A stretch of DNA of 64,000 bases, taken from the NCBI RefSeq assembly GCF_002263495.1, contig NZ_CP022753.1, positions 5,634,312 through 5,698,311 of the forward strand, written 5' to 3'. A model generated the notes under the pieces. The model was not told where the DNA came from and did not search any database. It saw nothing but the letters and a program-made list of their open reading frames with translations. Position numbers and translations under genes: made by a program. The DNA comes from Nocardiopsis gilva YIM 90087. GTDB taxonomy: Bacteria > Actinomycetota > Actinomycetes > Streptosporangiales > Streptosporangiaceae. Of this stretch, positions 27,358-37,373 are shown one piece after another (position 1 is the stretch's first letter; the number at the start of each line of letters is the position of its first letter).

Positions 27358-27642
27358 GGCTGTGTGGCTGTCCCTTCGTTTCGGCTAGCCGTCATGTGGC
27401 TGGAGGCCTCGCGCGCGGGGAGTCGGGCTCGCGCACTACGGCCGCGGCGCTGCCGCCGCGACCGCCGTGGCGGGCCCGTGACCACCGCGCAGGCGGCGGC
27501 CGGTCCCACGTCTCGCCTTGTGAGCTCGCCGCAAAACCTTCAACCGCCTGCCAGTCCGGTCGTCGTGCCTGCTCAGACCGGGCTGCGGGCGGCAATCTCG
27601 TTCGATCGTCTGCGGTATCTCGATATCAAGCTTATTAGACAC

Positions 27643-28101
27643 TCACGATGACAGCTGCGGCGCCACCCATGCGAGCACGATCAGAAGGACCGCGAGCGTG
27701 ACCGTCGTGATGATGTCGATCCAGCGGTGCCGGACCGCCAGCATGCCGATCCGCCCCGGGGGCAGGAGGTAGCGGAAGGCCGCGGCCAGCAGCAGCGCTC
27801 CGGCGATCAGCGCGGGTCCGCGCTTGAAGTAGGCGGCCGCGACCACGACGATCCCCGCGGACATCGTCGCGAGCACCAGGAAGTAGGGGACCTGGGCGAG
27901 CCATCCGGGGGTCTCTTCGGTCACTGTGTCAGCTGTTCCGGCCGAGCCGAAAGCGTCAGCTGTGCCGGCGGCATCGGAGGTGTCAGCGGGGCCAGGCGTG
28001 CCTGCAGCGGGCTCCCGCTCCGAATCCGACGCGCGCCCCGGCTCCTCCTCCGACGGGCGTGACTGGGGTGCGACAGCGTCCTCCACCGTTTTATGGCTCA
28101 C
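27643..28101 (-). CDS. DUF3017 membrane protein
   Basis: A 152-residue protein. A disordered N-terminus rich in Ser, Glu, Ala, Gly and Pro (to about 68) is followed by three hydrophobic segments: VPYFLVLATMSAGIVVVAA, PALIAGALLLAAAFRYLL and IDIITTVTLAVLLIVLAWVA. This matches DUF3017, an actinobacterial family regularly found beside folD. Here folD lies 1.9 kb away, with two genes of opposite strand in between. Function unknown. Confidence 0.85.
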   Translation of the reverse strand: MSHKTVEDAVAPQSRPSEEEPGRASDSEREPAAGTPGPADTSDAAGTADAFGSAGTADTVTEETPGWLAQVPYFLVLATMSAGIVVVAAAYFKRGPALIAGALLLAAAFRYLLPPGRIGMLAVRHRWIDIITTVTLAVLLIVLAWVAPQLSS

Positions 28102-28593
28102 CGTAAACCTCGCCCTAACGCAGACATATTCCGGACCCCCACAGGCCGACCGAGCGGGTCGTGGCGCGGACCGGCCACAGGCGATCCGACCGAGACCGAA
28201 ACTGGACGCGTTCGGGAGATCAACGGACGAGCAAGACTTGATCGATCACACATAGCTACTGGCTACAGCGCCCCTCATTCTAGTGAGCCGACGCCCGTCC
28301 GCACCTCACGCCCCACCGTATCGGCCGGAGTGGCAGCGCTCGATGGACCGACCCTATTGCCGGAATGTGCCGTAAACGTGCCGGGATAGCTGTCTAACCC
28401 GAGAGTAAGCGCGTAGAACCCACAGTGCCCGGGTAACCAGTCACCAGATGAGCGCCACGGTGAGCGAGGACAGCCCCCCATGAACCCCACTCGACCAGCG
28501 ACCGGCAATCGATCCGTTTCCAATGTGAGGCACCCTGTCACGCCCTGCCGCGAAACCGCTCATCGACCGCGCCCCACACTGGGAGGAACAACC
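28102..28593. promoter_or_regulatory. Divergent intergenic region DUF3017 / FHA gene
   Basis: 492 bases between outward-facing genes. No gene-like frame and no clear hairpin or repeat; presumably promoters for both. The ribosome site GGGAGGA of the FHA gene is at 28581-28587. Confidence 0.35.
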
Positions 28594-29199
28594 GTGGACG
28601 GGCCCTACATACGGGTCGAGGAAAGCGGGGACGTTCAGCAGCTGAACGCCGAGGTCACCACTGTCGGACGTGGTGAAGGAGCCGATATCCACCTGAGTGA
28701 CCCCAGCGTCTCCCAGCTCCACGCGGAGCTGGTGCGCCGCGGCCCCTACGTCTATGTCGTCGATCTCGGCCTCTCGCGCAACGGCACCAGGGTCAACGGC
28801 CGCCCCATCGCGCGCAGGGTTCTCGAAGAAGGCGATGTCGTCACATTCGGCAGTTCACGCTGCAAGGTCGGCGGTCTGCCCCGCGAGGAACTCCACCCCG
28901 ACGTCGAGCTCCGCAAGGGTGCCACCCCCGAGCTGACCCGCCGCGAACTCGACGTCCTCACATCGCTGTGCCGTCCGGCGCTCTCCGATGAAGCGTTCGT
29001 CTCCCCCGCGACCGCTCGCGAGATCGCCGAGGATCTGGTGGTCACCGAGGCCGCCGTCAAACAGCACTTGCTCCGCCTCTACCAGAAGTTCCGGATCCCT
29101 GAAGGACCGAACCGGCGCACCCGCCTCGCCAATGAGGTCGTCGCTCTGGGCCTCGTACGCCCCATGCCGGTCTTGGATCGGGAACGCAAGGCAGGATGA
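28594..29199 (+). CDS. FHA domain protein with C-terminal HTH
   Basis: A 201-residue protein with an N-terminal forkhead-associated domain (about residues 1-90). The phosphothreonine-binding residues are present: TVGRGEGADIHL (Gly-Arg), SVSQLHAEL (Ser-x-x-His) and SRNGTRVNG (Asn-Gly). A second part (about 108-190) starts ATPELTRRELDVLTSL and contains AREIAEDLVVTEAAVKQHLL, a LuxR-like helix-turn-helix. So it may read a Ser/Thr-kinase signal and act on DNA. GTG 28594 is chosen for its strong ribosome site; the longer frame from 28480 has none. Partner kinase not in the window. Confidence 0.87.
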   Translation: MDGPYIRVEESGDVQQLNAEVTTVGRGEGADIHLSDPSVSQLHAELVRRGPYVYVVDLGLSRNGTRVNGRPIARRVLEEGDVVTFGSSRCKVGGLPREELHPDVELRKGATPELTRRELDVLTSLCRPALSDEAFVSPATAREIAEDLVVTEAAVKQHLLRLYQKFRIPEGPNRRTRLANEVVALGLVRPMPVLDRERKAG

Positions 29200-29410
29200 C
29201 CACCGAGCCCGCGGAACCGTAACCCTGTGCAGGCAGCAGGGCCGGAACCGGGGAACCTCCACCACGTCGCACGCGTCGAATCCCCATCGGTTCGGCACGC
29301 GGGCACGCGTGTGACGCGGGGTGGCCCACCTCCCGTGCGCCAGGCCGCACGGCGTCGATGTACGGTCGGCGCGTCGAGCGCGGAGCGCAGAGCGGAGAGG
29401 TGCGTGCGGC

Positions 29411-29860
29411 ATGGCCAACGACGACGGGACACTGCTCATCCTGACGGCGGCCTTCGGGCTGTTCGGGCTCGCCTTCAGCGTCCTCGGAATCGTCCTGGTA
29501 CGCCGGGAGAACGTCTACCGGACGCGCGGTGTCGCCGTTCCCGGCCAGGTCACCGACGTCGTCTCACGAGTGAGCAGCGGAGGCGGAGGTCGCAGGTCGG
29601 GGCCCCGCACCTACTACCACCCCGTGGTGGCCTACCGCACCCTGGAGGGCCGCGACATCCACGAACGGGCCACCATCGGCACCAACCCGCCCCGCTACAG
29701 CCCCGGCCAGTACGTCCAGGTGCTCTACCTGCCCGAGTCCCCCGACAGGTTCCGCGTGGCGGGCGACTCCAGTGGAAAGTTCACGGGTTACGCCTTCACC
29801 ATTTTCGGGCTGATCTTCATCGCGATCTCGGTGGTGGTCCTGGTGAACGGGCTCCTCTGA
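29411..29860 (+). CDS. DUF3592 membrane protein
   Basis: A 149-residue protein with TM segments at both ends (TLLILTAAFGLFGLAFSVLG, residues 6-27; FTIFGLIFIAISVVVLVNG near the C-terminus). Between them is a small extracellular beta domain with VPGQVTDVV, TYYHPVVAYRTLEGRD and VQVLYLPESPDRFRV, the DUF3592 pattern. Function unknown. ATG 29411 is used because the first helix starts at once and GGAGAGG precedes it. Confidence 0.83.
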   Translation: MANDDGTLLILTAAFGLFGLAFSVLGIVLVRRENVYRTRGVAVPGQVTDVVSRVSSGGGGRRSGPRTYYHPVVAYRTLEGRDIHERATIGTNPPRYSPGQYVQVLYLPESPDRFRVAGDSSGKFTGYAFTIFGLIFIAISVVVLVNGLL

Positions 29861-30007
29861 CCGGGCACCTGTGACCGGGCTCTTCCAACACCGACGGGCG
29901 TCCGGCCCTTTCCGCCCTCTCCTTCCCGCCCTCTCCTTCCCGTCCTCCGGGCCGAACGACGAGCGGCGGCGAGGCCACTACCCCGCCGCCGCGTGCTCCT
30001 CGGGACG

Positions 30008-30859
30008 TCAGCCGAGTCGGCGCTCGGCCGCCTCCACCACGTTGACCATGAGCATCGCCCTGGTCATCGGGCCGACACCGCCCGGGTTGGGCGAGACGTA
30101 CCCGGCGACCTCCGTGACGTCCAGCGCCACATCGCCGGCCAGGCCGTCGTCGGTACGGGTGACACCGACGTCGAGTACGGCCGCGCCCGGCTTCACCATG
30201 TCCTTGGTGATCAGGCCGGGGACCCCGGCCCCTGCCACCACGATGTCGGCGTGCCGGGTGTGCTCGGCCAGGTCACGCGTGCCGGTGTGGCACAGCGTCA
30301 CGGTCGCGTTCTCGCTGCGCCGCGTCAGCAGCAGGCCCAGCGGACGACCCACGGTCACGCCGCGCCCGACCACGACGACCTCGGCGCCCTTCAGCGGGAC
30401 GTCGTAGCGGTTCAGCAGCTCCACGATGCCGCGCGGCGTGCACGGCAGCGGGGCCTCCTCCATCAGCACCAGCTTGCCGAGGTTGGAGGGCTGCAGCCCG
30501 TCGGCGTCCTTGGCGGGGTCGATCAGACCCAGCACCCGGTTCTCGTAACGGCCCTTGGGCAGCGGCAGCTGGACGATGTAGCCGGTGCACGCCGGGTCGG
30601 CGTTGAGCTCGGCAACGGCCGCCTCGATCTCCTCCTGCGTGGCCGTGGCCGACAGGTCGCGGCGGATGCTCTCGATCCCCACCTGCGCGCAGTCGCGGTG
30701 CTTGCCGTTGACATATGAGTGGCTACCGGGGTCGTCGCCCACCAGGACCGTGCCCAGGCCGGGAACCACGCCCTTGGCCCGCAGCGCGGCCACGCGTTCC
30801 TTCAGCTCCGCCTTGATCGCCTTGGCGGTCGCCTTGCCATCGAGAATCTGTGCGCTCAC
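30008..30859 (-). CDS. folD: Bifunctional methylenetetrahydrofolate dehydrogenase/cyclohydrolase
   Basis: A 283-residue FolD. Seen: [18 protein letters not shown] with the catalytic Lys, [34 protein letters not shown], and the NADP site [17 protein letters not shown]. It interconverts methylene-, methenyl- and formyl-THF and supplies formyl donors for PurN and PurH, whose genes lie just upstream on the same strand. GTG 30859, with AAGGA upstream. 143 bases separate it from purH. Confidence 0.96.
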   Translation of the reverse strand: MSAQILDGKATAKAIKAELKERVAALRAKGVVPGLGTVLVGDDPGSHSYVNGKHRDCAQVGIESIRRDLSATATQEEIEAAVAELNADPACTGYIVQLPLPKGRYENRVLGLIDPAKDADGLQPSNLGKLVLMEEAPLPCTPRGIVELLNRYDVPLKGAEVVVVGRGVTVGRPLGLLLTRRSENATVTLCHTGTRDLAEHTRHADIVVAGAGVPGLITKDMVKPGAAVLDVGVTRTDDGLAGDVALDVTEVAGYVSPNPGGVGPMTRAMLMVNVVEAAERRLG

Positions 30860-31002
30860 GAGCGTTCGAGTCCTTACCTTGTGCGATTCTCCAGCCGCCC
30901 GTGGTGGGGGCGACTGCGGCGTTGTCACGGTCCAGGCCGTCCCGGGCCGATCCGATCACTGGTCGCGACCCGCGGCCCCTGTCACCGCTCGGTTGGCACC
31001 GC

Positions 31003-32571
31003 TCAGTGGAAGAAGTGCCGGGTCCCAGTGAAGTACAGGGTCACCCCGGCGCGCTCAGCGGCCGCGATGACCTCCTCGTCGCGCACCGACCCGCCCGGCT
31101 GGACGACGGCCCGCACCCCCGCGTCCGTCAGCACCTCCAGGCCGTCGGGGAACGGGAAGAACGCGTCGCTCGCCGCGACCGACCCCTGCACCCGGTCGCC
31201 CGCCCGCGTGACGGCGAGCCGTGCCGAGTCCACCCGGTTGACCTGCCCCATGCCCACGCCCACCGTGGCGCGGTCGGCGGCCAGCAGGATCGCGTTGGAC
31301 TTCACCGCGCGCACCGCCCGCCAGGCGAAGGCCAGGTCGGCCAGGGTGGCCTCGTCCGCGGCGGGACCGGCCCGCAGCTCCCACGTCGCCGGGTCGTCGC
31401 CGGTGGCGGCGATGGTGTCGGCGGCCTGCAGCAGCACGCCGCCGCTGATCTGCCGCGTCTCGGGGCGGGCGGAACGGTCCGGCGGAGCGACCGTGAGCAG
31501 CCGGATGTTCTTCTTGCGGGTCAGCACCTCCACGGCGCCCGGCTCGAACCCCGGCGCGACGACGACCTCGGTGAAGATGTCCACGACCTGCTCGGCCATG
31601 GCCACGCTCACCGGGCGGTTCGTCGCGATGACGCCGCCGAACGCCGACACCGGGTCGCAGGCGTGCGCCTTGCGGTGCGCCTCGGCGATGTCGGAGCCCA
31701 CCGCGATGCCGCACGGGTTGGCGTGCTTGATGATCGCGACGCAGGGGTCGGTGAAGTCGTAGGCGGCGCGCAGCGCGGCGTCGCCGTCCACATAGTTGTT
31801 GTAGGACATCTCCTTGCCGTGCAGCTGCTCGGCACCGGCCAGCCCCGGCCCGGCCGGGTCGTCGCCCCGGTACAGCGCCGCGGTCTGGTGCGGGTTCTCG
31901 CCGTAGCGCAGCGTCGACACGCGCTCGTAGGAGTCGGCGTAGAAGTCCGGCCACCCGGTCTCCGCGGCCACGTCGTCGGGCGCGAAGGCGGTGGCGAACC
32001 AGCTCGACACGGCGGCGTCGTAGCTCGCCGTGTGCGCGAAGGCCTGCGCGGCCATGCGCTTGCGCTGCTCGGCCGTGAAGCCGCCGGCCCGGATGGCCTC
32101 CAGGACCTCGTCGTAGCGGGTCGGGTCGACCACGACGGCGACGCTGCCGTGGTTCTTGGCCGCCGCGCGGACCATGGCCGGGCCGCCGATGTCGATCTTC
32201 TCGATGCACTCCTCGGGGGAGGCGCCCGAGGCGACGGTCTCACGGAACGGGTAGAGGTTGACCACGACCAGGTCGAACGGCTCCACGTCGAGCTCGTCGA
32301 GCGCGGCGCGGTGCTCCTCCTTGGAGCGGTCGGCGAGCAGCCCGGCGTGCACCCGGGGGTGCAGGGTCTTGACTCTGCCGTCCAGGCACTCGGGGAAACC
32401 GGTGACGTCCTCCACGGGGGTGACGGAGACGTCGACCGCCGTAAGGCGGGCGGCGGTGGAACCGGTGGAGACGATCTCCACACCGGCCTCGGCCAGGCCG
32501 TAGCCCAGCTCCTCCAGCCCAGTCTTGTCGTAAACGCTGATCAACGCACGCCGAACGGCCTGCTGGCTCAC
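31003..32571 (-). CDS. purH: Bifunctional AICAR transformylase/IMP cyclohydrolase
   Basis: A 522-residue PurH. N-terminal cyclohydrolase half starts [16 protein letters not shown] and contains [19 protein letters not shown]. The C-terminal transformylase half shows the [11 protein letters not shown] motif and [20 protein letters not shown]. It carries out the last two steps of IMP synthesis. GTG 32571 overlaps the purN stop (GTGA), so the two are translationally coupled; folD follows. Confidence 0.97.
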   Translation of the reverse strand: MSQQAVRRALISVYDKTGLEELGYGLAEAGVEIVSTGSTAARLTAVDVSVTPVEDVTGFPECLDGRVKTLHPRVHAGLLADRSKEEHRAALDELDVEPFDLVVVNLYPFRETVASGASPEECIEKIDIGGPAMVRAAAKNHGSVAVVVDPTRYDEVLEAIRAGGFTAEQRKRMAAQAFAHTASYDAAVSSWFATAFAPDDVAAETGWPDFYADSYERVSTLRYGENPHQTAALYRGDDPAGPGLAGAEQLHGKEMSYNNYVDGDAALRAAYDFTDPCVAIIKHANPCGIAVGSDIAEAHRKAHACDPVSAFGGVIATNRPVSVAMAEQVVDIFTEVVVAPGFEPGAVEVLTRKKNIRLLTVAPPDRSARPETRQISGGVLLQAADTIAATGDDPATWELRAGPAADEATLADLAFAWRAVRAVKSNAILLAADRATVGVGMGQVNRVDSARLAVTRAGDRVQGSVAASDAFFPFPDGLEVLTDAGVRAVVQPGGSVRDEEVIAAAERAGVTLYFTGTRHFFH

Positions 32572-33221
32572 CGATTCTCCTCTGCAACGTAGCCGGGTGC
32601 TTGCTCCGGTCCGGGCTCGGGCGAGCCCAGCCGCACGTGTCGTTTGTCCAGGGTCCATCCGTCCCGGGCCAGGCGGCCGACGACGTCGACCAGCATGGTC
32701 CGCTCAACCCGCTTGATCCGCTCGTGCAGGGACCGCTCGTCGTCGTCGGGCTCCACGCGGACCGTGACCTGGTCGATGATCGGCCCGGTATCGACGCCCG
32801 CGTCCACGAAGTGGATGGTGGCGCCGGTGACCTTCACGCCGTGGGCGAGCGCCTCGCGGACGGCGTGCGCGCCGGGGAAGGAGGGCAGCAGCGCGGGGTG
32901 GAGGTTGATGACGGTGAACCGGCTCAGCACCGCGGGGCCGAGGATCCGCATGAATCCGGCCGAGACCACGATGTCGGGCTCGAACCGGGCGATCTCTTCG
33001 GCCAGTGCGGTGTTCCACTGGTCGCGGTCGGGATAGGCACGGAAGGGGGTGACGAACGTGGGGACACCGGCCTGCTTGGCCAGGTCGATCCCGGCCGCGC
33101 TCGCACGGTCGGCTCCGACGGCGACGACATCCGCCCCGTAGCCCGGATCGGCCGCCGCGTCGAGCAGGGCGGCCATGTTGCTCCCCGTCCCGGAGATGAG
33201 GACGACTACTCGCGCCGACAG
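32568..33221 (-). CDS. purN: Phosphoribosylglycinamide formyltransferase, apparent CTG start
   Basis: A 217-residue PurN. Seen: [18 protein letters not shown] at the N-terminus (phosphate-binding loop), [14 protein letters not shown] with catalytic Asn-x-His, and [13 protein letters not shown] with the catalytic Asp. It formylates GAR with formyl-THF. The first ATG (33176) would cut off the phosphate loop. In frame upstream the only plausible initiator before a TGA is CTG 33221-33219, which has GAGGAGGA six bases before it. I therefore call a CTG start giving L(M)[13 protein letters not shown]. Overlaps purH by four bases. Confidence 0.92.
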   Translation of the reverse strand: MSARVVVLISGTGSNMAALLDAAADPGYGADVVAVGADRASAAGIDLAKQAGVPTFVTPFRAYPDRDQWNTALAEEIARFEPDIVVSAGFMRILGPAVLSRFTVINLHPALLPSFPGAHAVREALAHGVKVTGATIHFVDAGVDTGPIIDQVTVRVEPDDDERSLHERIKRVERTMLVDVVGRLARDGWTLDKRHVRLGSPEPGPEQAPGYVAEENR

Positions 33222-33563
33222 AGTGCTTCCTCCTCAGTGAGAATTCGATGCGCCGAACACTCGCGTCCTGCGTGTCCCGGGGGCGCGGTGTGAACGCGCA
33301 GCATCCGGGGGTGTGCGGATACGCCCGATGGCGGGCGAGACCGGGGACTAATCCGCGCCCCGTCCGCTTGAACACCCTATCTGGCGAGGTAGCGTCTACT
33401 CCAAGAGGACCCTCACTGTGCGGTCTGCCGCCGTGGTGAGGGCCGTGTGCGCGCTGTTCTTCCCCCCACTGTCGGCGCGCGCCCTCGGCTGCGCGTCGAC
33501 CTGATGTGCCTCGACGCGCCCGCCACCGCGCCACTATGGCAACGAAGCCCCGAAGGAGCCCCC
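33222..33563 (+). promoter_or_regulatory. Divergent promoter region purN / DUF4190 gene
   Basis: 342 bases. On the plus strand TTGAAC (33368-33373), 16 bases, then TAGCGT (33390-33395) fit a sigma-70-type promoter for the DUF4190-like gene. The purN ribosome site lies at the left edge. Nothing else seen. Confidence 0.42.
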
Positions 33564-33998
33564 GTGAGCAACGAGCCGACCGAACCGCGTGCCGACGGGC
33601 AGCCGCCCGCCGTGGAGCGAGGCGGCCTGTGGGGGCTCATCCTGTCCACCGCCGGGCTGGTGCTGCTGTTCCCGATGGGGGTGCTGCTGTCGATCCTCGG
33701 CATCTACCAGGGGCACAAGGCGCGCCGGGCGGCGAAGCAGAACAACACCACCGCGCCGGGGGCCATCCCCAGCGTGGTGCTGGGCTGGCTCGGCGTGGCC
33801 ATCTCGGCCCTCGGGCTCATCGGGATGCTGATGTTCTGGAGCGAGTTCGACGCCTACCAGCAGTGCTCGTCGCGGGCGCACACCGTGAGCACGCAGCGCC
33901 AGTGCGACGAGACCCTGCAGGAGGACCTGCGCGACGCCATCGCCCAGCGCACCGGTCTGCCCAAGGAGCAGGTCCCGATGCCGAACATGGGGGTCTGA
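33564..33998 (+). CDS. DUF4190-like membrane protein
   Basis: A 144-residue protein. Two TM helices (GLILSTAGLVLLFPMGVLLSI, about residues 24-44, and VVLGWLGVAISALGLIGMLM, about 72-92) flank YQGHKARRAAKQNN, the loop typical of DUF4190. A hydrophilic C-terminal part with two Cys follows (CSSRAHTVSTQRQCDET). Role unknown. GTG 33564 with AAGGAG is preferred over longer frames. Confidence 0.8.
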   Translation: MSNEPTEPRADGQPPAVERGGLWGLILSTAGLVLLFPMGVLLSILGIYQGHKARRAAKQNNTTAPGAIPSVVLGWLGVAISALGLIGMLMFWSEFDAYQQCSSRAHTVSTQRQCDETLQEDLRDAIAQRTGLPKEQVPMPNMGV

Positions 33999-34137
33999 GC
34001 GAGGCCGGCCCCGGCCCGTTCACCGGCGTGCGCACCGAATGCGCAGGCGCGCGGACCCGCTCGGATACATCCTGACGGTGAATCCCGCCCCCGTACTTCC
34101 TGCCCCGTACATCCCGCCCGGTTTCCGAATGCGGACC

Positions 34138-35892
34138 TCAGCGCCCCGGTTCCCGCGGCGCAGCATCCCCGCTGTCCCCGCCATCCCCGCCTTCGGGGGC
34201 GGTGGACTCCGGGTCCGCTTCGTAGGTGATCCCGTAGAGCTCCTCGGCGTCGTCGCCGACGTCGGGGGCGCCGCGGCGCCGCCATCCGAAGCGCGGCAGG
34301 CGCGAACGCCAGGCCGAGCGCCCCGACGCGCGGCGGTTCGGCTCCGGTGCATCGTCGACGTCGCCCCGGTCTTCCGCCGGGAGAACCGGGGCATCGACGT
34401 CCTCCGCCGCGACGTAGGTGTCGGGATCGGCTTTGACCAGCGTGAGCACGGGTTCGCGGCCGGAGCCTGCCCCATCTTCGCGGCCGGAGCCTGCCCCATC
34501 TTCGCGGCCGGAGGCCGACGCATCGGCCGTGGCGGCGTCCGCCTCCAGCCCTTCCCCGGTCTCCACCGGGTCAGCGGACTCCGTCGCCGCGTCGCCGTCC
34601 GCCGCTGCGTCGGTCCGCATCCGTCGCAGGTAGGCCCAGTTGGCCACCCACGCGGTGATCGCCGCCGCGACCCCCACCTCCAGTGCCGTGATCAACCCCA
34701 CCTGCCAGGCGGACGGCCCGACCTCGGCGAGCCGGTCCGCGCCCAGGGAGCCGCCCGCGATCAGCGACAGCACGGCGAGGACCGCTCCCGTACCGACGCC
34801 GCAGACGAACCCCCACATCGGCGCGGCCTCACCGACCAGTGTGGGCGCACTGCGCTGGGTGAGAACCCCGCCGACGCCCCCGGCGACGAACGGGGCGGCC
34901 AGGGCCACCAGGGAGATCACAGGGGCAGGCCCGTTGTCGGGGAGTGCCGCGAGCAGTGGGAACAACGGCAGCGGCCCGACCGCGATCCCGGTCGGCGCCA
35001 CCATGGTCCCGGTGCCGAGCGCGAAGCCGGGGCCGACCGCGTAGGCCGTCCCGAAGACGATGGCGTTGGGCAGGTAGAGCAGCTGCAGGAGGATCAGCAA
35101 CGCGCCGCCGACGAGGCCAGGGGCCAGCTGCCCGGTGATGGCGGCGGCCTCCCCGTAGTCGAGGGCGAAAGCGATCCCGACCAGCAGCGCGCCGGACAGC
35201 AGCAGCGTGCCGGTCGCGCCGAGGGTCCCCGCGAGCAGCGAGCGCGGTCGGTCCGGCACGACCTCCAGCAGCCGCCGCTTGGGGATGCCCTTGTCGTTGA
35301 GCAGCTGGTGCAGCACGCCCATGCCCCCGGCGACGAGGGCCAGCGCGAACCCGGCGAACAGCGCCTCCACGACGCTGGGCTGCACCACCTCGGTCTGCCC
35401 GATCAGCGCCAGCGTCCCTGAGATCGCTGCATACGGCCCAGCGATGGCCAGGGCGGCCCGGAACAGGTGGCGCAGCCGCGGCAGCTCACAGCTGCGCGCT
35501 AGCCACCGCCCGGAGCGGTACAGCACCAGGCCGGGCAGCACCACGAGGCCCAGCGGGAGCATCCCGATCTCGCCGCCGGGGATCCCGAAGCCGACCAGGT
35601 GGCCGACCAGCCACATCTGCACCGCTGTGCGCAGCACATGGTCGATGTCCTGGCCGAACGGGCCGTGCGGCGCCGCCGCCCAGCCGATGACCGTGATCGT
35701 CAGCAGCACGACCAGGCCGACACCGGCGGCCCAGGCGGCGGCCATCCCACCGGCCGTGTACACCGGTCGCGGGTCACGCGGGCCGGGCACGGGACCCGGC
35801 GTCGCCGACCGGCCGCCTGTGCCACGAGCCGGGCTGCGCTTCGGCCGAGAAGACTTCGAGGGAGGATCTGCGGGCGCACTCACCCGGCCCAT
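34138..35892 (-). CDS. DUF6350 (PerM-like) multi-pass membrane protein
   Basis: A 584-residue integral membrane protein with about nine to ten helices between residues 50 and 415, an arrangement and gene position (near purN and sucCD) typical of the actinobacterial DUF6350 family that includes mycobacterial PerM, linked to cell division and persistence. The last 160 residues are acidic and disordered. Within them a 24-base unit is repeated exactly (34453-34500), giving tandem GREDGAGS. ATG 35892 is chosen; GTG 35883 is possible. Confidence 0.8.
   Translation of the reverse strand: MGRVSAPADPPSKSSRPKRSPARGTGGRSATPGPVPGPRDPRPVYTAGGMAAAWAAGVGLVVLLTITVIGWAAAPHGPFGQDIDHVLRTAVQMWLVGHLVGFGIPGGEIGMLPLGLVVLPGLVLYRSGRWLARSCELPRLRHLFRAALAIAGPYAAISGTLALIGQTEVVQPSVVEALFAGFALALVAGGMGVLHQLLNDKGIPKRRLLEVVPDRPRSLLAGTLGATGTLLLSGALLVGIAFALDYGEAAAITGQLAPGLVGGALLILLQLLYLPNAIVFGTAYAVGPGFALGTGTMVAPTGIAVGPLPLFPLLAALPDNGPAPVISLVALAAPFVAGGVGGVLTQRSAPTLVGEAAPMWGFVCGVGTGAVLAVLSLIAGGSLGADRLAEVGPSAWQVGLITALEVGVAAAITAWVANWAYLRRMRTDAAADGDAATESADPVETGEGLEADAATADASASGREDGAGSGREDGAGSGREPVLTLVKADPDTYVAAEDVDAPVLPAEDRGDVDDAPEPNRRASGRSAWRSRLPRFGWRRRGAPDVGDDAEELYGITYEADPESTAPEGGDGGDSGDAAPREPGR
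34453..34512 (-). repeat. 24-bp tandem repeat inside the DUF6350 gene
   Basis: Two perfect 24-base copies (34453-34476, 34477-34500) and half of a third. In frame, so it only lengthens the disordered tail. Confidence 0.85.
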
Positions 35893-35980
35893 GCTGCCAG
35901 CCTCATGACCGGATCGGGAGCCTTCGCACCGCGTGTGTCGGCCGGCCACCGATGCCCCGATGACGCCGACACCTGTACAC

Positions 35981-36024
35981 CTGCCCCGCACCTGCCCTGC
36001 AGCTGCCCTGCAGCTGCCCTGCGC
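35981..36024. repeat. 11-bp tandem repeats upstream of the cold-shock gene
   Basis: Four head-to-tail 11-mers of the form CTGCCCTGCAG (one reads CTGCCCCGCAC, the last CTGCCCTGCGC). Non-coding, between the DUF6350 start and the csp promoter area. Confidence 0.7.
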
Positions 36025-36163
36025 CTATCCCGGAGCTTGCGCACCCCCAAAGATGCGCACTTCAAGTGATATTTTGACTACAGAAAGTTATTGAGTTGTC
36101 GAGGGGACACCGTCCGTCGGATCGATGACCCGTCGACCACCCGTGAAGGAGGGACATCGATCG

Positions 36164-36370
36164 ATGACGACAGGCGTCGTGAAATGGTTCAACGCTGATA
36201 AGGGATACGGCTTCATCGCGGTCGACGGCGGTGGTGACGACGTGTTCGTCCACTACTCGGCGATAGTGAGCAGCGGATACAGGTCCCTGGAGGAAAATCA
36301 GCGAGTGGAGTTCGAGGTCGTCCAAGGCGATAGGGGACCACAGGCGGACAGCGTCCGCCCTCTCTCCTAA
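36164..36370 (+). CDS. Cold-shock protein
   Basis: A 68-residue CspA-family protein. RNP1 is KGYGFIAV and RNP2 is DVFVHYSAI; the start [13 protein letters not shown] is typical. Binds single-stranded RNA/DNA as a chaperone. AAGGAGGG lies ten bases before ATG 36164. The stretch ahead (36060-36110) is AT-rich with TTGACT at 36075-36080, suggesting a promoter and a long 5' leader as in other csp genes. Ended by a long palindromic terminator. Confidence 0.95.
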   Translation: MTTGVVKWFNADKGYGFIAVDGGGDDVFVHYSAIVSSGYRSLEENQRVEFEVVQGDRGPQADSVRPLS

Positions 36371-36386
36371 GAGCACTGCCCGCCGA

Positions 36387-36431
36387 CACGCGTGTGCCCC
36401 GCCTCGGGTCCCGAGGCGGGGCACACGCGTG
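36387..36431. terminator. Perfect long palindrome between csp and sucD
   Basis: Left arm 36387-36408 and right arm 36410-36431 are exact reverse complements (22 bp) around a single T, starting CACGCGTGTG. It sits between convergent genes and can terminate both. Confidence 0.8.
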
Positions 36432-36476
36432 AAACAGGTCGGACCACTCCAGTGTCCGCTCCCGCAGGGGAAGGAC

Positions 36477-37355
36477 CTAGAACAGCTCCCGTGCGAGCTT
36501 GGCCGTCTCGCTCGGCGTCTTGCCGACCTTGACTCCGGCGGCCTCCAGGGCCTCCTTCTTCGCGGAGGCGGTGCCCGAGGAGCCCGACACGATGGCGCCG
36601 GCGTGGCCCATGGTCTTGCCCTCCGGAGCGGTGAAGCCCGCGACGTAGCCGACGACCGGCTTGGTCACGTTGGCCTTGATGAACTCCGCGGCCCGCTCCT
36701 CGGCGTCGCCGCCGATCTCACCGATCATCACGATGGCGTCGGTGTCGGGGTCGGCCTCGAACGCCGCGAGGGCGTCGATGTGCGTGGTGCCGATGATCGG
36801 GTCACCACCGATGCCCACGCAGCTAGAGAAGCCGATGTCGCGCAGCTCGTACATCATCTGGTAGGTCAGCGTGCCCGACTTCGACACCAGGCCGATGCGG
36901 CCCGGCTTGGTGATGTCGGCCGGGATGATGCCGGCGTTGGACTGGCCCGGGGTGATCAGGCCGGGGCAGTTCGGGCCGACGATGCGGGTCTTGTTGCCCT
37001 TCTCGCTGGCGTAGGCCCAGAAGGCGGCGGTGTCGTGCACCGGGATGCCCTCGGTGATGACGACGGCCAGGCCGATCTCGGCGTCGATGGCCTCGATCAC
37101 GGCGCTCTTGGTGAACTTCGGCGGGACGAAGATGACCGTGACGTCGGCCCCGGTCTTCTCCATGCCCTCGGCGACGGAGCCGAAGACCGGCACCTCGGTG
37201 CCGTCGAAGTCCACGCTCGTCCCGGCCTTGCGCGGGTTCACGCCACCGACGACCTGGGTCCCGGAGGCCAGCATGCGCCGGGTGTGCTTGGTGCCCTCAG
37301 AGCCGGTCATGCCCTGGACCAGCACCTTGCTGTCCTTGGTCAGAAAGATAGCCAT
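36477..37355 (-). CDS. sucD: Succinate-CoA ligase, alpha subunit
   Basis: A 292-residue SucD. CoA-binding Rossmann part begins [35 protein letters not shown] and the phosphohistidine segment [11 protein letters not shown] are present. TCA-cycle enzyme converting succinyl-CoA to succinate with NTP formation, as heterodimer with SucC encoded 18 bases upstream. ATG 37355. Confidence 0.97.
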   Translation of the reverse strand: MAIFLTKDSKVLVQGMTGSEGTKHTRRMLASGTQVVGGVNPRKAGTSVDFDGTEVPVFGSVAEGMEKTGADVTVIFVPPKFTKSAVIEAIDAEIGLAVVITEGIPVHDTAAFWAYASEKGNKTRIVGPNCPGLITPGQSNAGIIPADITKPGRIGLVSKSGTLTYQMMYELRDIGFSSCVGIGGDPIIGTTHIDALAAFEADPDTDAIVMIGEIGGDAEERAAEFIKANVTKPVVGYVAGFTAPEGKTMGHAGAIVSGSSGTASAKKEALEAAGVKVGKTPSETAKLARELF

Positions 37356-37373
37356 TGTCGCTCTTCTCCGCCC

